Shown: piece by piece, positions 56,151 through 64,000 of the stretch
Numbering within the stretch: the first letter of the stretch is position 1
Layout of the letters: each line of letters begins with the position of its first letter
NCBI GenBank assembly: GCA_016707445.1
Contig: JADJHR010000001.1
Span: 186,001 to 250,000, forward strand
DNA from: Rubrivivax sp.
GTDB lineage: Bacteria; Pseudomonadota; Gammaproteobacteria; Burkholderiales; Burkholderiaceae_C
Length of the DNA: 64,000 nt
Direction of reading: 5' to 3'
The notes under the pieces: model-generated
The model's input: only the letters and a program-made list of their open reading frames with translations
Database searches by the model: none
Told to the model about the DNA's origin: nothing
Translations under genes and position numbers: made by a program

Positions 56151-56753
56151 GTGACCGGTCCGTCAACCTTCTGCCGCGCGGCCTGCGTGCGCTGCCAGCG
56201 GCCGCAGGGGCGCTGCCTGTGCGCGCTGGCACGGCCGATCGCCCACCGCACCGAGGTGCTGGTGCTGCAGCACCCGCAGGAACAGCGCCAGCCTAAGAAC
56301 AGCGTGACGCTGCTGCGTCTGTCGCTGGTGCATTGCGACGTGGTCGTCGGCGAGCAGTTCGACCCCGGGGCGCTGCAGGCCTTGCTGTATCGCCCCGGGC
56401 GCGACACGCGGCTGCTGTACCCGGACGTGCCGGCCGCGCCCGCGCCGGAAGCACCCGAAATCATGGCGGGCGCGCCCCTGCGGCTGGTGGTGCTGGACGC
56501 AACGTGGCGCAAGAGCTTGCGCATGCTGCTCGAGCACCCGGCCCTGGCCGCACTGCCACGGCTGCAGCTGGACGCACCAGCACCCACGCGCTACCGCGCG
56601 ATCCGCGCGGCGCGGCGCGCCGATCAGGTCTCGACCTTGGAAGCCACCGTGCAGGCGCTGGCGATGCTGGAGGGCTCGTCCTTCGACGGTGCGCCGCTGC
56701 TCGACGCTTTCAGCTGCTTCGTCGCTGACATCGCGGCACGGCAGCGGCCGTAG
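56151..56753 (+). CDS. DTW-domain protein (tRNA-uridine aminocarboxypropyltransferase, TapT-like)
   Basis: A 200-residue DTW protein: Cys-rich start CVRCQRPQGRCLCALARPI, LVLQHPQEQRQPKNSVTLLRLSL, LLYPDVP, the signature LVVLDATWRKSLRMLLEHPAL and LPRLQLDAPAPTRYRAIRAAR. Family members (E. coli TapT/YfiP) transfer the aminocarboxypropyl group of SAM to U47 of tRNAs. The start is GTG at 56151, just beyond the transposase remnant. The gene looks intact although it lies within a rearranged segment. Confidence 0.88.
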   Translation: MTGPSTFCRAACVRCQRPQGRCLCALARPIAHRTEVLVLQHPQEQRQPKNSVTLLRLSLVHCDVVVGEQFDPGALQALLYRPGRDTRLLYPDVPAAPAPEAPEIMAGAPLRLVVLDATWRKSLRMLLEHPALAALPRLQLDAPAPTRYRAIRAARRADQVSTLEATVQALAMLEGSSFDGAPLLDAFSCFVADIAARQRP

Positions 56754-57169
56754 GCATCCACGAGCCAGACGCCGGGTTCCGGCAGATCACCCCCGCCCGC
56801 GCCCGCGAGCCGACAGGTGGCTCCGCTTGATTGAACACGCAGCGGCTCGTGGATGGGCTGCGGTCAAGCTTGCTTTTATCCGAGGCCCCTGCCAGGCCGG
56901 CGGCGGAACGTCCATACGCCGCATCAGCGTGCATACGTGCCGGCGGTAGACCTCGAAACTCCGTTGTCGAGATGTCTTACAGTGGAATTATCTTTTCATG
57001 TTAAGTTCTTGATTCTTCAATAAAAAAAATATCCGGCTTCGTTATTGCATGCTCTCCTGAACCCGAAAATCGGAGATCGTCACCAAAACGTCCACAGCCG
57101 GCACCATCGAAAGGGCGGCGTTCGGTACTTTGGTTGAAGATGTTTTCCTCAACGAATTCAGGAGCCCTA
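56754..57169. other. 416-base intergenic region before the PEP-CTERM gene
   Basis: The first half is GC rich with no gene. At 56985-57050 there is an AT-rich block with an A8 run, rare for this genome, that probably contains the PEP-CTERM promoter. A small minus-strand frame across 57001-57246 has no recognisable features. GGAG at 57161 is the ribosome site of the next gene. Confidence 0.5.
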
Positions 57170-57952
57170 ATGCCTCGCATCACCGCAGGTCTTGTCTTGT
57201 TCACCGCCGCCCTCGCGAGCAGCTCGGTTTCCGCGACGGTTGTCACCCCGGCGGACCTGAAGGGGTGGGAAACGTATACCTACGGGACCAGTTCGCCGGC
57301 ACCCTATGGTGCCATCACCGCAGCATTTCCTCATCTCGGCAACGGTTCCGCCGAGATCGGCCTCTATGACCAAGGTGTCACCACGGTGCAGTGGTGGTAC
57401 CAGCTCACCACCGCTACGCCGCTGAGCAGCTTGAACCAGCTCTCCTTCGACTGGTACGTCTCCAGCAGCTCCACCACGCCGGCATTTACGACGCCCGCCT
57501 TCGGGATGTACGTGACCAGCGCGAACGGCAGCGGGTACCTCATCTGGGAAGGTGCCTACAACGGAACCAGCGGGGGGGCAGCGCAGGACACTTGGGTAAG
57601 TTCGGACATCCTGAACGACAAGTTTTGGTGGAACAGCAGCGACGGTACGGGCATCTGTGCCAACGCTTCGGCTTACGAGACGCTGAGTTGGTTCAAAACG
57701 AATTGCCTCGGTGACACGGCGGAGGTTGTTGGCTTGTCGCCCTTCCTCGGCAACGGGTACGCCGGAACGCAATTCTTCGGAGCGTTCGACAACGTTGCCT
57801 ACGGGTTCAGAGACGGGGCCTCCGATAGCTTCAACTTCGAAGTGGCGACAGCTGCCATCCCCGAGCCGGCGACCCTGACGTTGCTGGGGCTCGCGCTTGC
57901 AGGGCTCGCCACGTCACGGCGCCAGAAGCGGCAAGGCCGAACAGCGAGCTGA
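57170..57952 (+). CDS. PEP-CTERM sorting-domain protein
   Basis: A 260-residue exported protein. Signal peptide MPRITAGLVLFTAALASSSVSA, a Ser/Thr/Gly-rich beta-type body (WWYQLTTATPLSSLNQLSFD, YLIWEGAYNGTSGG) and a C-terminal tripartite sorting signal: IPEPATLTLLGLALAGLA then SRRQKRQGR. Such signals are processed by exosortases in bacteria that make exopolysaccharide; no exosortase is in the window. ATG 57170 has GGAG 5 bases upstream. Codon and base use are visibly less GC-rich than in phaC or the TRAP genes, suggesting acquisition. The specific function is unknown. Confidence 0.88.
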   Translation: MPRITAGLVLFTAALASSSVSATVVTPADLKGWETYTYGTSSPAPYGAITAAFPHLGNGSAEIGLYDQGVTTVQWWYQLTTATPLSSLNQLSFDWYVSSSSTTPAFTTPAFGMYVTSANGSGYLIWEGAYNGTSGGAAQDTWVSSDILNDKFWWNSSDGTGICANASAYETLSWFKTNCLGDTAEVVGLSPFLGNGYAGTQFFGAFDNVAYGFRDGASDSFNFEVATAAIPEPATLTLLGLALAGLATSRRQKRQGRTAS

Positions 57953-58411
57953 GCAGAAAGCAGCCAGATCGAACGAAGCGCTGGTATGGCGCTCGGCGCA
58001 GCTGACGTTGAGCGCTTTGCAGCGCCGCCGCGTCCCCACAGCGCATTTGCCGAGCCGGCTCAGGGGCGTCGCACCGTTGTCCAGATCGTCTTTGCAGGTC
58101 TCCCGCCTGCAGCTCGAGGCGGAGCAGCCCGGCGGCGAGACGCTTCAAAGTGACGTTGTTGCTGACCTCGGGCGGCCACAACGCCGGCATCGTGGCCGGC
58201 CCGGTGCACCCGAAGCGCCATTACCGCATGCGCACGCGGCGCCTGGTCGACCCGCACCTGGCACCCGACGACTGGCTTGCCGCGGCGCACAAGCACGAGG
58301 GCTCGTGGTGGCCGGCCTGGCAGGCCTGGCTGGCGTCGCATTCCGCCGCCCAGGTCAGCCTCCGGCCCTGGGGTGTTCAGTCGACCGTCACGGTTGTTCG
58401 CAAGTTACCGG
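57953..58411. other. gene-free 459 bases ending in the second phaC fragment
   Basis: From 57953 to about 58150 I see no convincing gene or motif. From 58152 on comes copy B of the phaC 3' end (separate entry), then about 50 bases to the GntR stop. Confidence 0.6.
58152..58357 (+). repeat. copy B of the phaC 3' repeat (phaC fragment)
   Basis: Encodes LLTSGGHNAGIVAGPVHPKR and on to SWWPAWQAWLASHSAAQV without a gene start, then diverges into unrelated codons. Mostly synonymous differences from copy A suggest it came from a related phaC under selection rather than from recent slippage of this one. Confidence 0.88.
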
Positions 58412-59113
58412 TCACACGACCAGACGCTTGTCGATCATGTGCTTCACGCAGTCATTGACGTGCTTCGTCAGCGTGCTTTGCGCGCCCATCCAGTCGCGTT
58501 TCAAGGCGCAGTCCAGCAGTCGGCGGTGCTCGCCGGATGCAACGTCACCGCGGTACACCGCAGCCACCATCTGGTAGCGCAGGTAGCGGTCGTAGATGAC
58601 GGCGTGGGTCTCCATCAGGACCTGCGAGCCGCAGGCCGATATCAGTGCGCGGTGGAATTCCCGGTCGTACTGCTTCCACACCTGAGCCTGAGACCGTTCG
58701 CCCCCCTTCATGCGGCGTTCCATCGCCCCCAGCTTGTGATGGGCGGCAACGACGCTGCCTTCCCACTCCATGTCGCCGGCCTCGAAAGACTCGCGCAGGG
58801 CATGCGACTCGAGCAGGCAGCGCATGGCCGCCACCTCGCGCAGGTTGGCTGCCGAGATCGGGGTGACCTGAAAGCCACGCGACCCGTCGGCGACGATGAG
58901 GCCTTCCGACGACAGGCGGTTCAGGTTTTCTCGCAGCGTGCCGACGCTGGCCTCGTAGGCGTCACGCATCCGGTCCAGCGTCAGCCGACCGCCGGGCGGC
59001 AGCCTGCCGCAGACGATGTCCGCTCGTATCCGCTGATAGGTCTTCTCGCCGACGGACTCCGTCGACCGGGCTTCGTCCAGCATCACCTTGGTGCTCGTTC
59101 GTCGCCGTGGCAT
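58412..59113 (-). CDS. GntR-family regulator of the TRAP-AroQ-AroE cluster
   Basis: A 233-residue GntR/FCD regulator: winged helix (KTYQRIRADIVCGRLPPGGR, ASVGTLRENLNRLSSEGLI) and an FCD domain (AMRCLLESHALRESFE, YDREFHRALISACGSQ, GEHRRLLDCALKRDW, LTKHVNDCVKHM) with metal-ligand His residues. It is divergent from the TRAP operon with 154 bases between starts, so it most likely controls that operon in response to the transported acid. Confidence 0.9.
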   Translation of the reverse strand: MPRRRTSTKVMLDEARSTESVGEKTYQRIRADIVCGRLPPGGRLTLDRMRDAYEASVGTLRENLNRLSSEGLIVADGSRGFQVTPISAANLREVAAMRCLLESHALRESFEAGDMEWEGSVVAAHHKLGAMERRMKGGERSQAQVWKQYDREFHRALISACGSQVLMETHAVIYDRYLRYQMVAAVYRGDVASGEHRRLLDCALKRDWMGAQSTLTKHVNDCVKHMIDKRLVV

Positions 59114-59161
59114 CGAGGCTGCCCCAGCTTGGCAGCTTGATCATACGCGGTTGACCGATTT

Positions 59162-59173
59162 ACGATTGATCGT
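59162..59173. promoter_or_regulatory. candidate GntR operator
   Basis: ACGATTGATCGT, two 5-base arms (ACGAT/ATCGT) around TG, in the divergent gap between the GntR regulator and dctP-like gene, 10 bases upstream of the predicted promoter. Confidence 0.35.
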
Positions 59174-59182
59174 CGGAGCCGA

Positions 59183-59211
59183 TTGTTTTTGTTCGATAAA
59201 CTGGCTATCGT
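59183..59211 (+). promoter_or_regulatory. candidate sigma-70 promoter of the TRAP operon
   Basis: TTGTTT (59183-59188), N17, TATCGT (59206-59211) in a locally AT-rich stretch, followed by AGGAG at 59257 before the ATG at 59268. Confidence 0.4.
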
Positions 59212-59267
59212 CTGATTACAGGCCGCTTCGGACCGCCTGCCCGCTGAATCGATTCGAGGAGACCGAC

Positions 59268-60254
59268 ATGACGACCAAGATTGCGCGCCGCACGATGCTG
59301 CGTGCGGGTGCCTCTACGCTGGCCCTGACGGCTGCGGCCCGCCTTTGGGCGCAGGATTTGCCGAAGATGCGGCTCAGCGCGGCCTTCACCGAACAGGATC
59401 TTCGCGCCGACGCCTACAAGGCCTTCGGCGCGGCCATGAAGAGCGCCTTCGTGCTCGAGCCGTTCTGGGGCAACACCCTGTTCAAGCAGGGCACCGAACT
59501 CGTGGCGCTGCAACGCGGCAACCTGGAGATGGCCAACCTCGCGCCGCAGGACATCTCCAAGCAGTTGCCGGCCTGGTCGTTGCTGACGTCGGCCTATCTG
59601 TTCCGCGACGCTGCGCACCTGCAGAAGACGTTCAATAGCGATGTGGGCCGGGATTTCATCAAGATGGCGCGCGACAAGCTCGACATCGAGGTGATCGCAC
59701 CCGTCTACTTCGGTGCCCGCCAGGTCAACCTCAAGCCCGACCGCGTGATCCGCACCCCCGCCGATCTGTCGGGCATCAAGCTGCGCATGCCGCCGGGCGA
59801 GTTCTGGCAGTTCCTCGGTGAGTCGATCGGTGTCAACCCGACACCGGTGGCGTTTGCCGAGGTCTACACCGCGCTGCAGACGGGTGCCATCGACGGTCAG
59901 GACAACCCCTTGCTGCTGAGCAAGCTGATGAAGTTCGACGAAGTCACGACCCAGTTCGTACTCACCAGCCACGTCATCGGCTTCGACGTGATGACGGTCT
60001 CGTCGAAGGCATGGAACGCACTCAAGCCCGATCAGCAGCAGCGCTTGCGTGCGGCGGCAGAAAAGGCGATCGGCGACTACACCGTCAAGTTCGAGGGCAA
60101 GGAAGGCGAGGTGATCGCCGCCTTGAAGGCCGAAGGAAAGAAGGTCTACACGCCCGACGTCAACGCGTTTCGCACCTTCGCCCAGAAGCGCTATGTCGAA
60201 AAATATGGGCGCGACTGGCCGAGCGGCGCCATGGAGCGCATCAACGCGCTGTAG
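59268..60254 (+). CDS. TRAP transporter substrate-binding protein, DctP family
   Basis: A 328-residue periplasmic protein. The signal has a twin-arginine look (IARRTMLRAGASTLALTAAA, mature after LWAQ). DctP features: LVALQRGNLEMANLAPQDIS, VIAPVYFGARQVNLKP, IKLRMPPGEFWQFLGESIG with the carboxylate-binding Arg, and FAEVYTALQTGAIDGQDNP. It captures an organic acid for the DctQM permease encoded next. Clustering with AroQ and an AroE-like protein points to a cyclic acid such as quinate, shikimate or dehydroquinate (inference). GAGGAGA precedes the ATG. Confidence 0.93.
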   Translation: MTTKIARRTMLRAGASTLALTAAARLWAQDLPKMRLSAAFTEQDLRADAYKAFGAAMKSAFVLEPFWGNTLFKQGTELVALQRGNLEMANLAPQDISKQLPAWSLLTSAYLFRDAAHLQKTFNSDVGRDFIKMARDKLDIEVIAPVYFGARQVNLKPDRVIRTPADLSGIKLRMPPGEFWQFLGESIGVNPTPVAFAEVYTALQTGAIDGQDNPLLLSKLMKFDEVTTQFVLTSHVIGFDVMTVSSKAWNALKPDQQQRLRAAAEKAIGDYTVKFEGKEGEVIAALKAEGKKVYTPDVNAFRTFAQKRYVEKYGRDWPSGAMERINAL

Positions 60255-60266
60255 CCCGGACGCCCG

Positions 60267-60806
60267 GTGCCCTTGCCCGACGCGTCCGCACCCGCCGGCG
60301 GCGCTGCAAAGCGCCCGGGGCTGCGCCGGTTGGCCGACAACGTCGCGGTCGCCCTGATCGCGACGATGTTCGGCTCGTTCCTGCTGCAGATCGTCTTTCG
60401 ATACGTGCTGAACCGACCACTCGGCTGGACCGAGGAGGTCACGGTGCTGTGCTGGGTCTGGGTCGTGCTGTGGGGTGCTTCGTTCATCGTCGCCGACGCC
60501 GACGAGGTGCGCTTCGACATCCTCTACAACGTGGTGCCACCGAGGGTGAGACGGGTGTTCACGATCACCGCCTGTGTCGTGCTGATCGTGCTGATGGCGC
60601 TCTCGCTGCCGGCGACCTGGCACTACATCGCGTTCATGCGGCGCGAGCGTTCTGCCTATCTCGGCATGCGCTTCGATTACCTCTATTCGATCTACTTCGT
60701 GTTCGCCGTGGTGTGCATCCTGCGCCAGGCGCGTGTGGCGTGGCTGGCATGGCGTGGCCTGGAGCCCTACACCAGCGTGGCCCCGCCCGAGGACCGCATC
60801 CCATGA
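60267..60806 (+). CDS. TRAP transporter small permease, DctQ family
   Basis: A 179-residue four-helix membrane protein starting at GTG 60267. Segments: LRRLADNVAVALIATMFGSF, LGWTEEVTVLCWVWVVLWGA (with the family E-E/W-W pattern), VFTITACVVLIVLMAL and YLYSIYFVFAVVCILRQA. It pairs with the large DctM subunit, whose start overlaps its stop (ATGA). Confidence 0.9.
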   Translation: MPLPDASAPAGGAAKRPGLRRLADNVAVALIATMFGSFLLQIVFRYVLNRPLGWTEEVTVLCWVWVVLWGASFIVADADEVRFDILYNVVPPRVRRVFTITACVVLIVLMALSLPATWHYIAFMRRERSAYLGMRFDYLYSIYFVFAVVCILRQARVAWLAWRGLEPYTSVAPPEDRIP

Positions 60807-62104
60807 CGATGCCATCACCCTTCGTGATGTGCGTCATCGTCCTGCTCGTGCTGGCGGCGCTGGGCTTGCCGATCGGCCTGTCGATGATCGCCGCCTCGAT
60901 CTTCTATCTGCTGGCGGCGGGTCTGGACCCGGGCACGGCAGCCGAGCAGATCCTCAACGGCCTGTACAACAGCTACGTGCTGCTGGCGGTGCCGCTGTTC
61001 ATTCTTGCGGCCGATCTGATGAATGCCGGCAGCCTCACCGATCGTTTGCTGAAGTTCTGCCTCGTCCTGGTCGGCCGGTTCCGCGGCGGCCTGGGGCACG
61101 TCAACATTGTTTCCAACATCATCTTCGCGGGCATGTCGGGGTCGGCCATCGCCGACGCGGTGGGCATCGGCCGGATCATCATCGGCATGATGTCGCGTGC
61201 CGGGCGGTACCCGGTTGCCTATGCCGCCGCGATCACCGCGTCGGCCGCGATCATCGGTCCGATCATTCCACCGTCGATCCCGATGGTGATCTACGCACTG
61301 GTCTCGGATGCGTCGATCGGCTATCTGTTTCTCGGCGGCGTGGTGCCGGGCCTGCTGCTCGGTGCCGCCTTCATGGTGATGAACGCCGTGATCTCGCGAC
61401 GTCGAAATTACCCCGTCGAGCCGCCGGTCAAGCTGCGCGATGTGCCGCGCGTGACGTTCGATGCGATCCCGGCGCTGCTGCTGCCGATCATCCTGCTGGT
61501 GGGCATCTACGGCGGCGTGATGACGCCCACCGAGGCGGCGGCCGCGGCGGCAGCCTATGCGCTGTTCGCGGCCACCGTCATCTATCGTGCGATGACGCGC
61601 CGCCAACTGCACACCGTGCTGTTGTCCAGTGCGAAGGCGACCACCTCGGTGGGCATGCTGATCGCCGGCGCGCTGGCCTTCAACTACGTCGTCACGGCAG
61701 AGAACATCCCGGTCGCGGTGCAGCACTTCGTGGCCGGCTTCCATCTGTCGAAGACCAGTTTCCTGCTGCTGGTCAACGCGATCCTGCTCGTTCTGGGTTG
61801 CCTGCTCGAAGGCACGACGATCCTGCTCATCATCGTGCCGATCTTCATCCCGACCGTGAAGGCGCTGGGCATCGACACCGTGCACTTCGGCGTGGTCGCG
61901 GTCGTCAACATCATGATCGGACTGCTGACGCCGCCGTTCGGTCTGCTGCTCTTCATCGTCGCGAACATGACCCGCCAGCCGCTGGTCGCGATCGTGCGTG
62001 AAGCCGCACCGTTCATCGTGGCCGCGATCGCGATGCTGGCGCTGATCACGTTCATCCCCGACACCGTGCTCTGGCTGCCGCGTGTGATGGGCTACAAGGG
62101 CTGA
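60803..62104 (+). CDS. TRAP transporter large permease, DctM family
   Basis: A 433-residue permease with about 12 membrane helices. Conserved stretches: PLFILAADLMNAGSLTDRLL, GGLGHVNIVSNIIFAGMSGS, AAITASAAIIGPIIPPSIPM, GVMTPTEAAAAAAAYALF and GLLTPPFGLLLFIVAN. It carries the Na+-coupled transport step. The aroQ gene follows after 22 bases, so transport and metabolism are one unit. Confidence 0.95.
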   Translation: MTMPSPFVMCVIVLLVLAALGLPIGLSMIAASIFYLLAAGLDPGTAAEQILNGLYNSYVLLAVPLFILAADLMNAGSLTDRLLKFCLVLVGRFRGGLGHVNIVSNIIFAGMSGSAIADAVGIGRIIIGMMSRAGRYPVAYAAAITASAAIIGPIIPPSIPMVIYALVSDASIGYLFLGGVVPGLLLGAAFMVMNAVISRRRNYPVEPPVKLRDVPRVTFDAIPALLLPIILLVGIYGGVMTPTEAAAAAAAYALFAATVIYRAMTRRQLHTVLLSSAKATTSVGMLIAGALAFNYVVTAENIPVAVQHFVAGFHLSKTSFLLLVNAILLVLGCLLEGTTILLIIVPIFIPTVKALGIDTVHFGVVAVVNIMIGLLTPPFGLLLFIVANMTRQPLVAIVREAAPFIVAAIAMLALITFIPDTVLWLPRVMGYKG

Positions 62105-62126
62105 CCCCGGTACCGCAGGACATCAC

Positions 62127-62609
62127 ATGCTCAAGCCGATCTACGTGCTCAACGGCCCGAACCTGAACCGCCTGGGGCTGCGCGAACCCGACATCTACGG
62201 CCGCACGACGCTGGCCGAGATCGAGACCCTGTGCCGACAGGCCGCCGGCGCACGGCCGGTCGAGTTCAGGCAGACGAACAGCGAAACCCAGATGATCGAC
62301 TGGATCCACGAGGCCACCGATCAGGATCGTGCGGGCGGCATCGTCATCAACCCGGCCGCCTACTCGTTCACCTCGATCGCGATTCTCGATGCGCTGAAGA
62401 TGTTCGCCGGGCCGATCATCGAGCTGCACATCTCGAACATCCACCGGCGCGAAGCGATCTACCAGCACTCGCTGATGTCGCGTGCGGCGACGGCGGTGAT
62501 TGCGGGGCTCGGCGCCAGGGGCTATGTCGCTGCCGTGCAGGCCATGATCGAGATCATCGAACGCGATCCGACCGGCGCCGCCGCGTTGCAGGGCGAAGCC
62601 TTGCGATGA
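62127..62609 (+). CDS. aroQ: type II 3-dehydroquinate dehydratase
   Basis: A 160-residue AroQ: YVLNGPNLNRLGLREPDIYG with the catalytic Arg/Tyr region, FRQTNSETQMIDWIHEA, GGIVINPAAYSFTSIAILDA and IIELHISNIHRREAIYQHS with the catalytic His (normally E-H-S/N). It interconverts 3-dehydroquinate and 3-dehydroshikimate. Because it is in a TRAP operon rather than with biosynthetic genes it is probably the catabolic or scavenging copy. Confidence 0.93.
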   Translation: MLKPIYVLNGPNLNRLGLREPDIYGRTTLAEIETLCRQAAGARPVEFRQTNSETQMIDWIHEATDQDRAGGIVINPAAYSFTSIAILDALKMFAGPIIELHISNIHRREAIYQHSLMSRAATAVIAGLGARGYVAAVQAMIEIIERDPTGAAALQGEALR

Positions 62610-63463
62610 TCAGCGGCCGGACCATTCTGATCGCCCACCTCGGTCATCCGACCGAAGGTTTCCGGGCGCCGATGATCTACAACCCCTGGTTCGAGAAAGC
62701 CGGGGTCGACGCAGTCGTCGTGCCCATGGGAGTGCAGGCCGCCGACTATCCCGCCGCACTGGCCACGCTGGCACGCGTCACCAACCTGCACGGTGCGCTG
62801 GTGACGATGCCGCACAAGGTGAGCACCTTGTCGCTTGTGGCCGAGGCCTCGCCCGCGGCCCGGATCGCCGGCGCCTGCAACGCCTTGTTGAAGCGCCCCG
62901 ACGGCAGCTGGTTCGGGGACCAGTTCGATGGTGCCGGGTTCGTGCGTGGCGTCCAGCGCAGGGGTCGCGCCCTTGAAGGCGTGCGCGCCATCGTCGCAGG
63001 TGCGGGTGGCGTCGGCTCGGCGATTGCCGCAGCACTCGCAGCGGCCGGCGCTGCGCAGCTGATGCTCTTCGACAGCAACGCTGCGGCGGCGACATCGCTG
63101 CGCGAGCGGCTGCTTGCACACTACCCTGCGTTGCGCGTCGAGACAGGGTCGAACGATCCGGCCGGTTTCGAGCTCGTCGTCAATGCCACCCCGCTGGGCA
63201 TGCGCGACGGCGACCCGCTGCCGTTCGACCCGAGCCGCATCGCGTCGTCCGCACTCGTCGGCGACGTGGTGATGCAGTCGACCATGACGCCGTTCCTGTG
63301 CGCCGCCCGCGGGCGCGGGTGCGAGACGCAACCCGGCATCGACATGCTGTTCGAGATGATTCCGGCCTACCTCGAGTTCTTCGGCTTCCCCAGCGCGACT
63401 TCCGATGACTTGCGCGCCGCCGCTGCTTTGCCTGAGCACGGGACACGACCGATCCAGGCGTGA
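62606..63463 (+). CDS. divergent shikimate dehydrogenase-like oxidoreductase (AroE family)
   Basis: A 285-residue AroE-type protein, ATGA-coupled to aroQ. The catalytic Lys is present in LVTMPHKVS and the Rossmann motif is VAGAGGVGSAIAAALA, with VNATPLGMRDGDPLPF downstream. The N-terminal substrate loop reads GHPTEGFRAPMIYNPWF in place of the usual SxS motif, and the NTDG motif is QFDGAGF. The shikimate-binding Ser pair and Asn/Thr are therefore changed, while catalytic Lys and Asp remain. I infer a related cyclic or linear hydroxy acid substrate rather than biosynthetic shikimate reduction. Confidence 0.82.
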   Translation: MISGRTILIAHLGHPTEGFRAPMIYNPWFEKAGVDAVVVPMGVQAADYPAALATLARVTNLHGALVTMPHKVSTLSLVAEASPAARIAGACNALLKRPDGSWFGDQFDGAGFVRGVQRRGRALEGVRAIVAGAGGVGSAIAAALAAAGAAQLMLFDSNAAAATSLRERLLAHYPALRVETGSNDPAGFELVVNATPLGMRDGDPLPFDPSRIASSALVGDVVMQSTMTPFLCAARGRGCETQPGIDMLFEMIPAYLEFFGFPSATSDDLRAAAALPEHGTRPIQA

Positions 63464-63496
63464 ACCAGCAGCTGCATGAAGCTCTGAGGCAGGACC

Positions 63497-64000
63497 CTAG
63501 CGGCAATGCGTCGGCCGCGCAGCTGAACTGCCGTTCAGCTCGAGCTTCAGGCACCCGGCCTGCGCCTTCAGCACCTCGCGCGCGGTCGGGGACAGGTACC
63601 ACCCCAGCGGCAGCAGGGCACCGTTGGTGAGCTGGTCGATCGGCATCACCCGCGTCAGCGCCCCGGCGCGGGCCGCCTGGTCGGCTGCGGCGAGCAGGTC
63701 AGCCGCAGCATGGCGGCCGTGCGCACCGATGCCCGACACGTTGAGCACGGCCACCAGGGGCCCCAGCGCGTCGACGTACAGGCCCCAGTTGCGGCGCAGG
63801 GTCGGGTGTGCCAGATCCGCCGGCAGCGACAGTGCCAGGCGCGGCGGCAGGATGCAGCGTTTTTCGGGGCCGCGCGCATCGGGCTGCTCGCAGGCGGGCG
63901 GCTTCTGCCCGTTGCGGATCATGACGACGACCAGCCTGCGCTTCCATCCCTGCTGGCTGAGGGCCGCGCTCACCCGGCGCCAGACCGGCGTCAGCGCCAC
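63497..64000 (-). CDS. uncharacterised protein, C-terminal part (5' end outside window)
   Basis: At least 167 residues read from the window edge to a stop at 63497; a GTG at 64000 may or may not be the start. Visible pieces include RRLVVVMIRNGQKPPACEQP, RNWGLYVDALGPLVAVLNVS and GWYLSPTAREVLKAQAGCLK. No membrane segment or known motif is apparent. Four Cys are spread along it. The gene converges on the AroE-like gene. I do not recognise the family. Confidence 0.6.
   Translation of the reverse strand: MALTPVWRRVSAALSQQGWKRRLVVVMIRNGQKPPACEQPDARGPEKRCILPPRLALSLPADLAHPTLRRNWGLYVDALGPLVAVLNVSGIGAHGRHAAADLLAAADQAARAGALTRVMPIDQLTNGALLPLGWYLSPTAREVLKAQAGCLKLELNGSSAARPTHCR

Noticed and set aside
57001..57246. 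81-codon minus-strand frame overlapping the PEP-CTERM start
   Set aside because: No ribosome site, no motif, and it overlaps the well-supported signal peptide of the opposite gene.

Overview
The window is about 64 kb of very GC-rich DNA, dense in genes arranged as short operons with ATGA/GTGA-type overlaps. PHA synthase, an orphan PEP-CTERM protein, TRAP transport, the PuuD-type urate pathway, hypFCDE and an RND pump together suggest a betaproteobacterium of the order Burkholderiales (inference). I saw no rRNA, tRNA, CRISPR array or intact insertion sequence.

Layout. 1-2076: rhodanese tail, YfcE-like phosphoesterase, LysR regulator. 2155-5079 (minus): sulfur/selenium carrier operon (TusA-like protein, YeeE/YedE transporter, TusA, DsrE and two small DsrE-like proteins). 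5302-13404 (plus): the most interesting region. A consensus-spaced sigma-54 promoter precedes a double-rhodanese lipoprotein, a pentaheme cytochrome, a small secreted CHC protein, a triheme cytochrome and an outer-membrane porin, followed by an NtrB/NtrC-type sensor and sigma-54 activator. This resembles the Geobacter Ext/ExtI porin-cytochrome systems implicated in selenite and tellurite reduction. Next to a YedE/TusA/DsrE operon it looks like a self-regulated chalcogen-oxyanion electron conduit. 13502-17220 (minus): flavin reductase, pyruvate kinase, glycerate kinase, tautomerase. 17379-25591: urate catabolism (NCS2 permease, PuuD, UraH, GntR regulator, PuuE, UraD-AllC fusion, M20 hydrolase) with two copies of a probable operator. 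25811-28656: DUF2946 protein and an OprC-type copper receptor. 28714-30449: methyltransferase and two-component remnants. 30559-37384: debranching enzyme and GH63-like glucosidase, then a decayed GMC oxidoreductase and a DUF1345/cardiolipin-synthase chimera. 37568-39261 (minus): CoA lyase and dehydratase. 39476-45337: RND efflux operon with a frameshifted outer-membrane factor. 45405-48089: L,D-transpeptidase, YcbK-like protein, DUF938 methyltransferase. 48090-52974 (minus): hypFCDE. 53062-55645: SDR and phaC. 55663-58357: a mosaic of IS1595-like remnant, DTW protein, PEP-CTERM protein and a second copy of the phaC 3' end. 58412-63463: GntR regulator, DctPQM TRAP transporter, AroQ, divergent AroE-like protein. 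63497-64000: unknown partial gene.

How genes work together. Urate enters by the NCS2 permease and passes through PuuD, UraH, UraD, PuuE and AllC. The glyoxylate released downstream could rejoin glycolysis through the adjacent glycerate kinase and pyruvate kinase. The hyp genes mature a [NiFe] hydrogenase whose structural genes are not here. The TRAP-AroQ-AroE set looks like uptake and interconversion of a quinate/shikimate-like acid.
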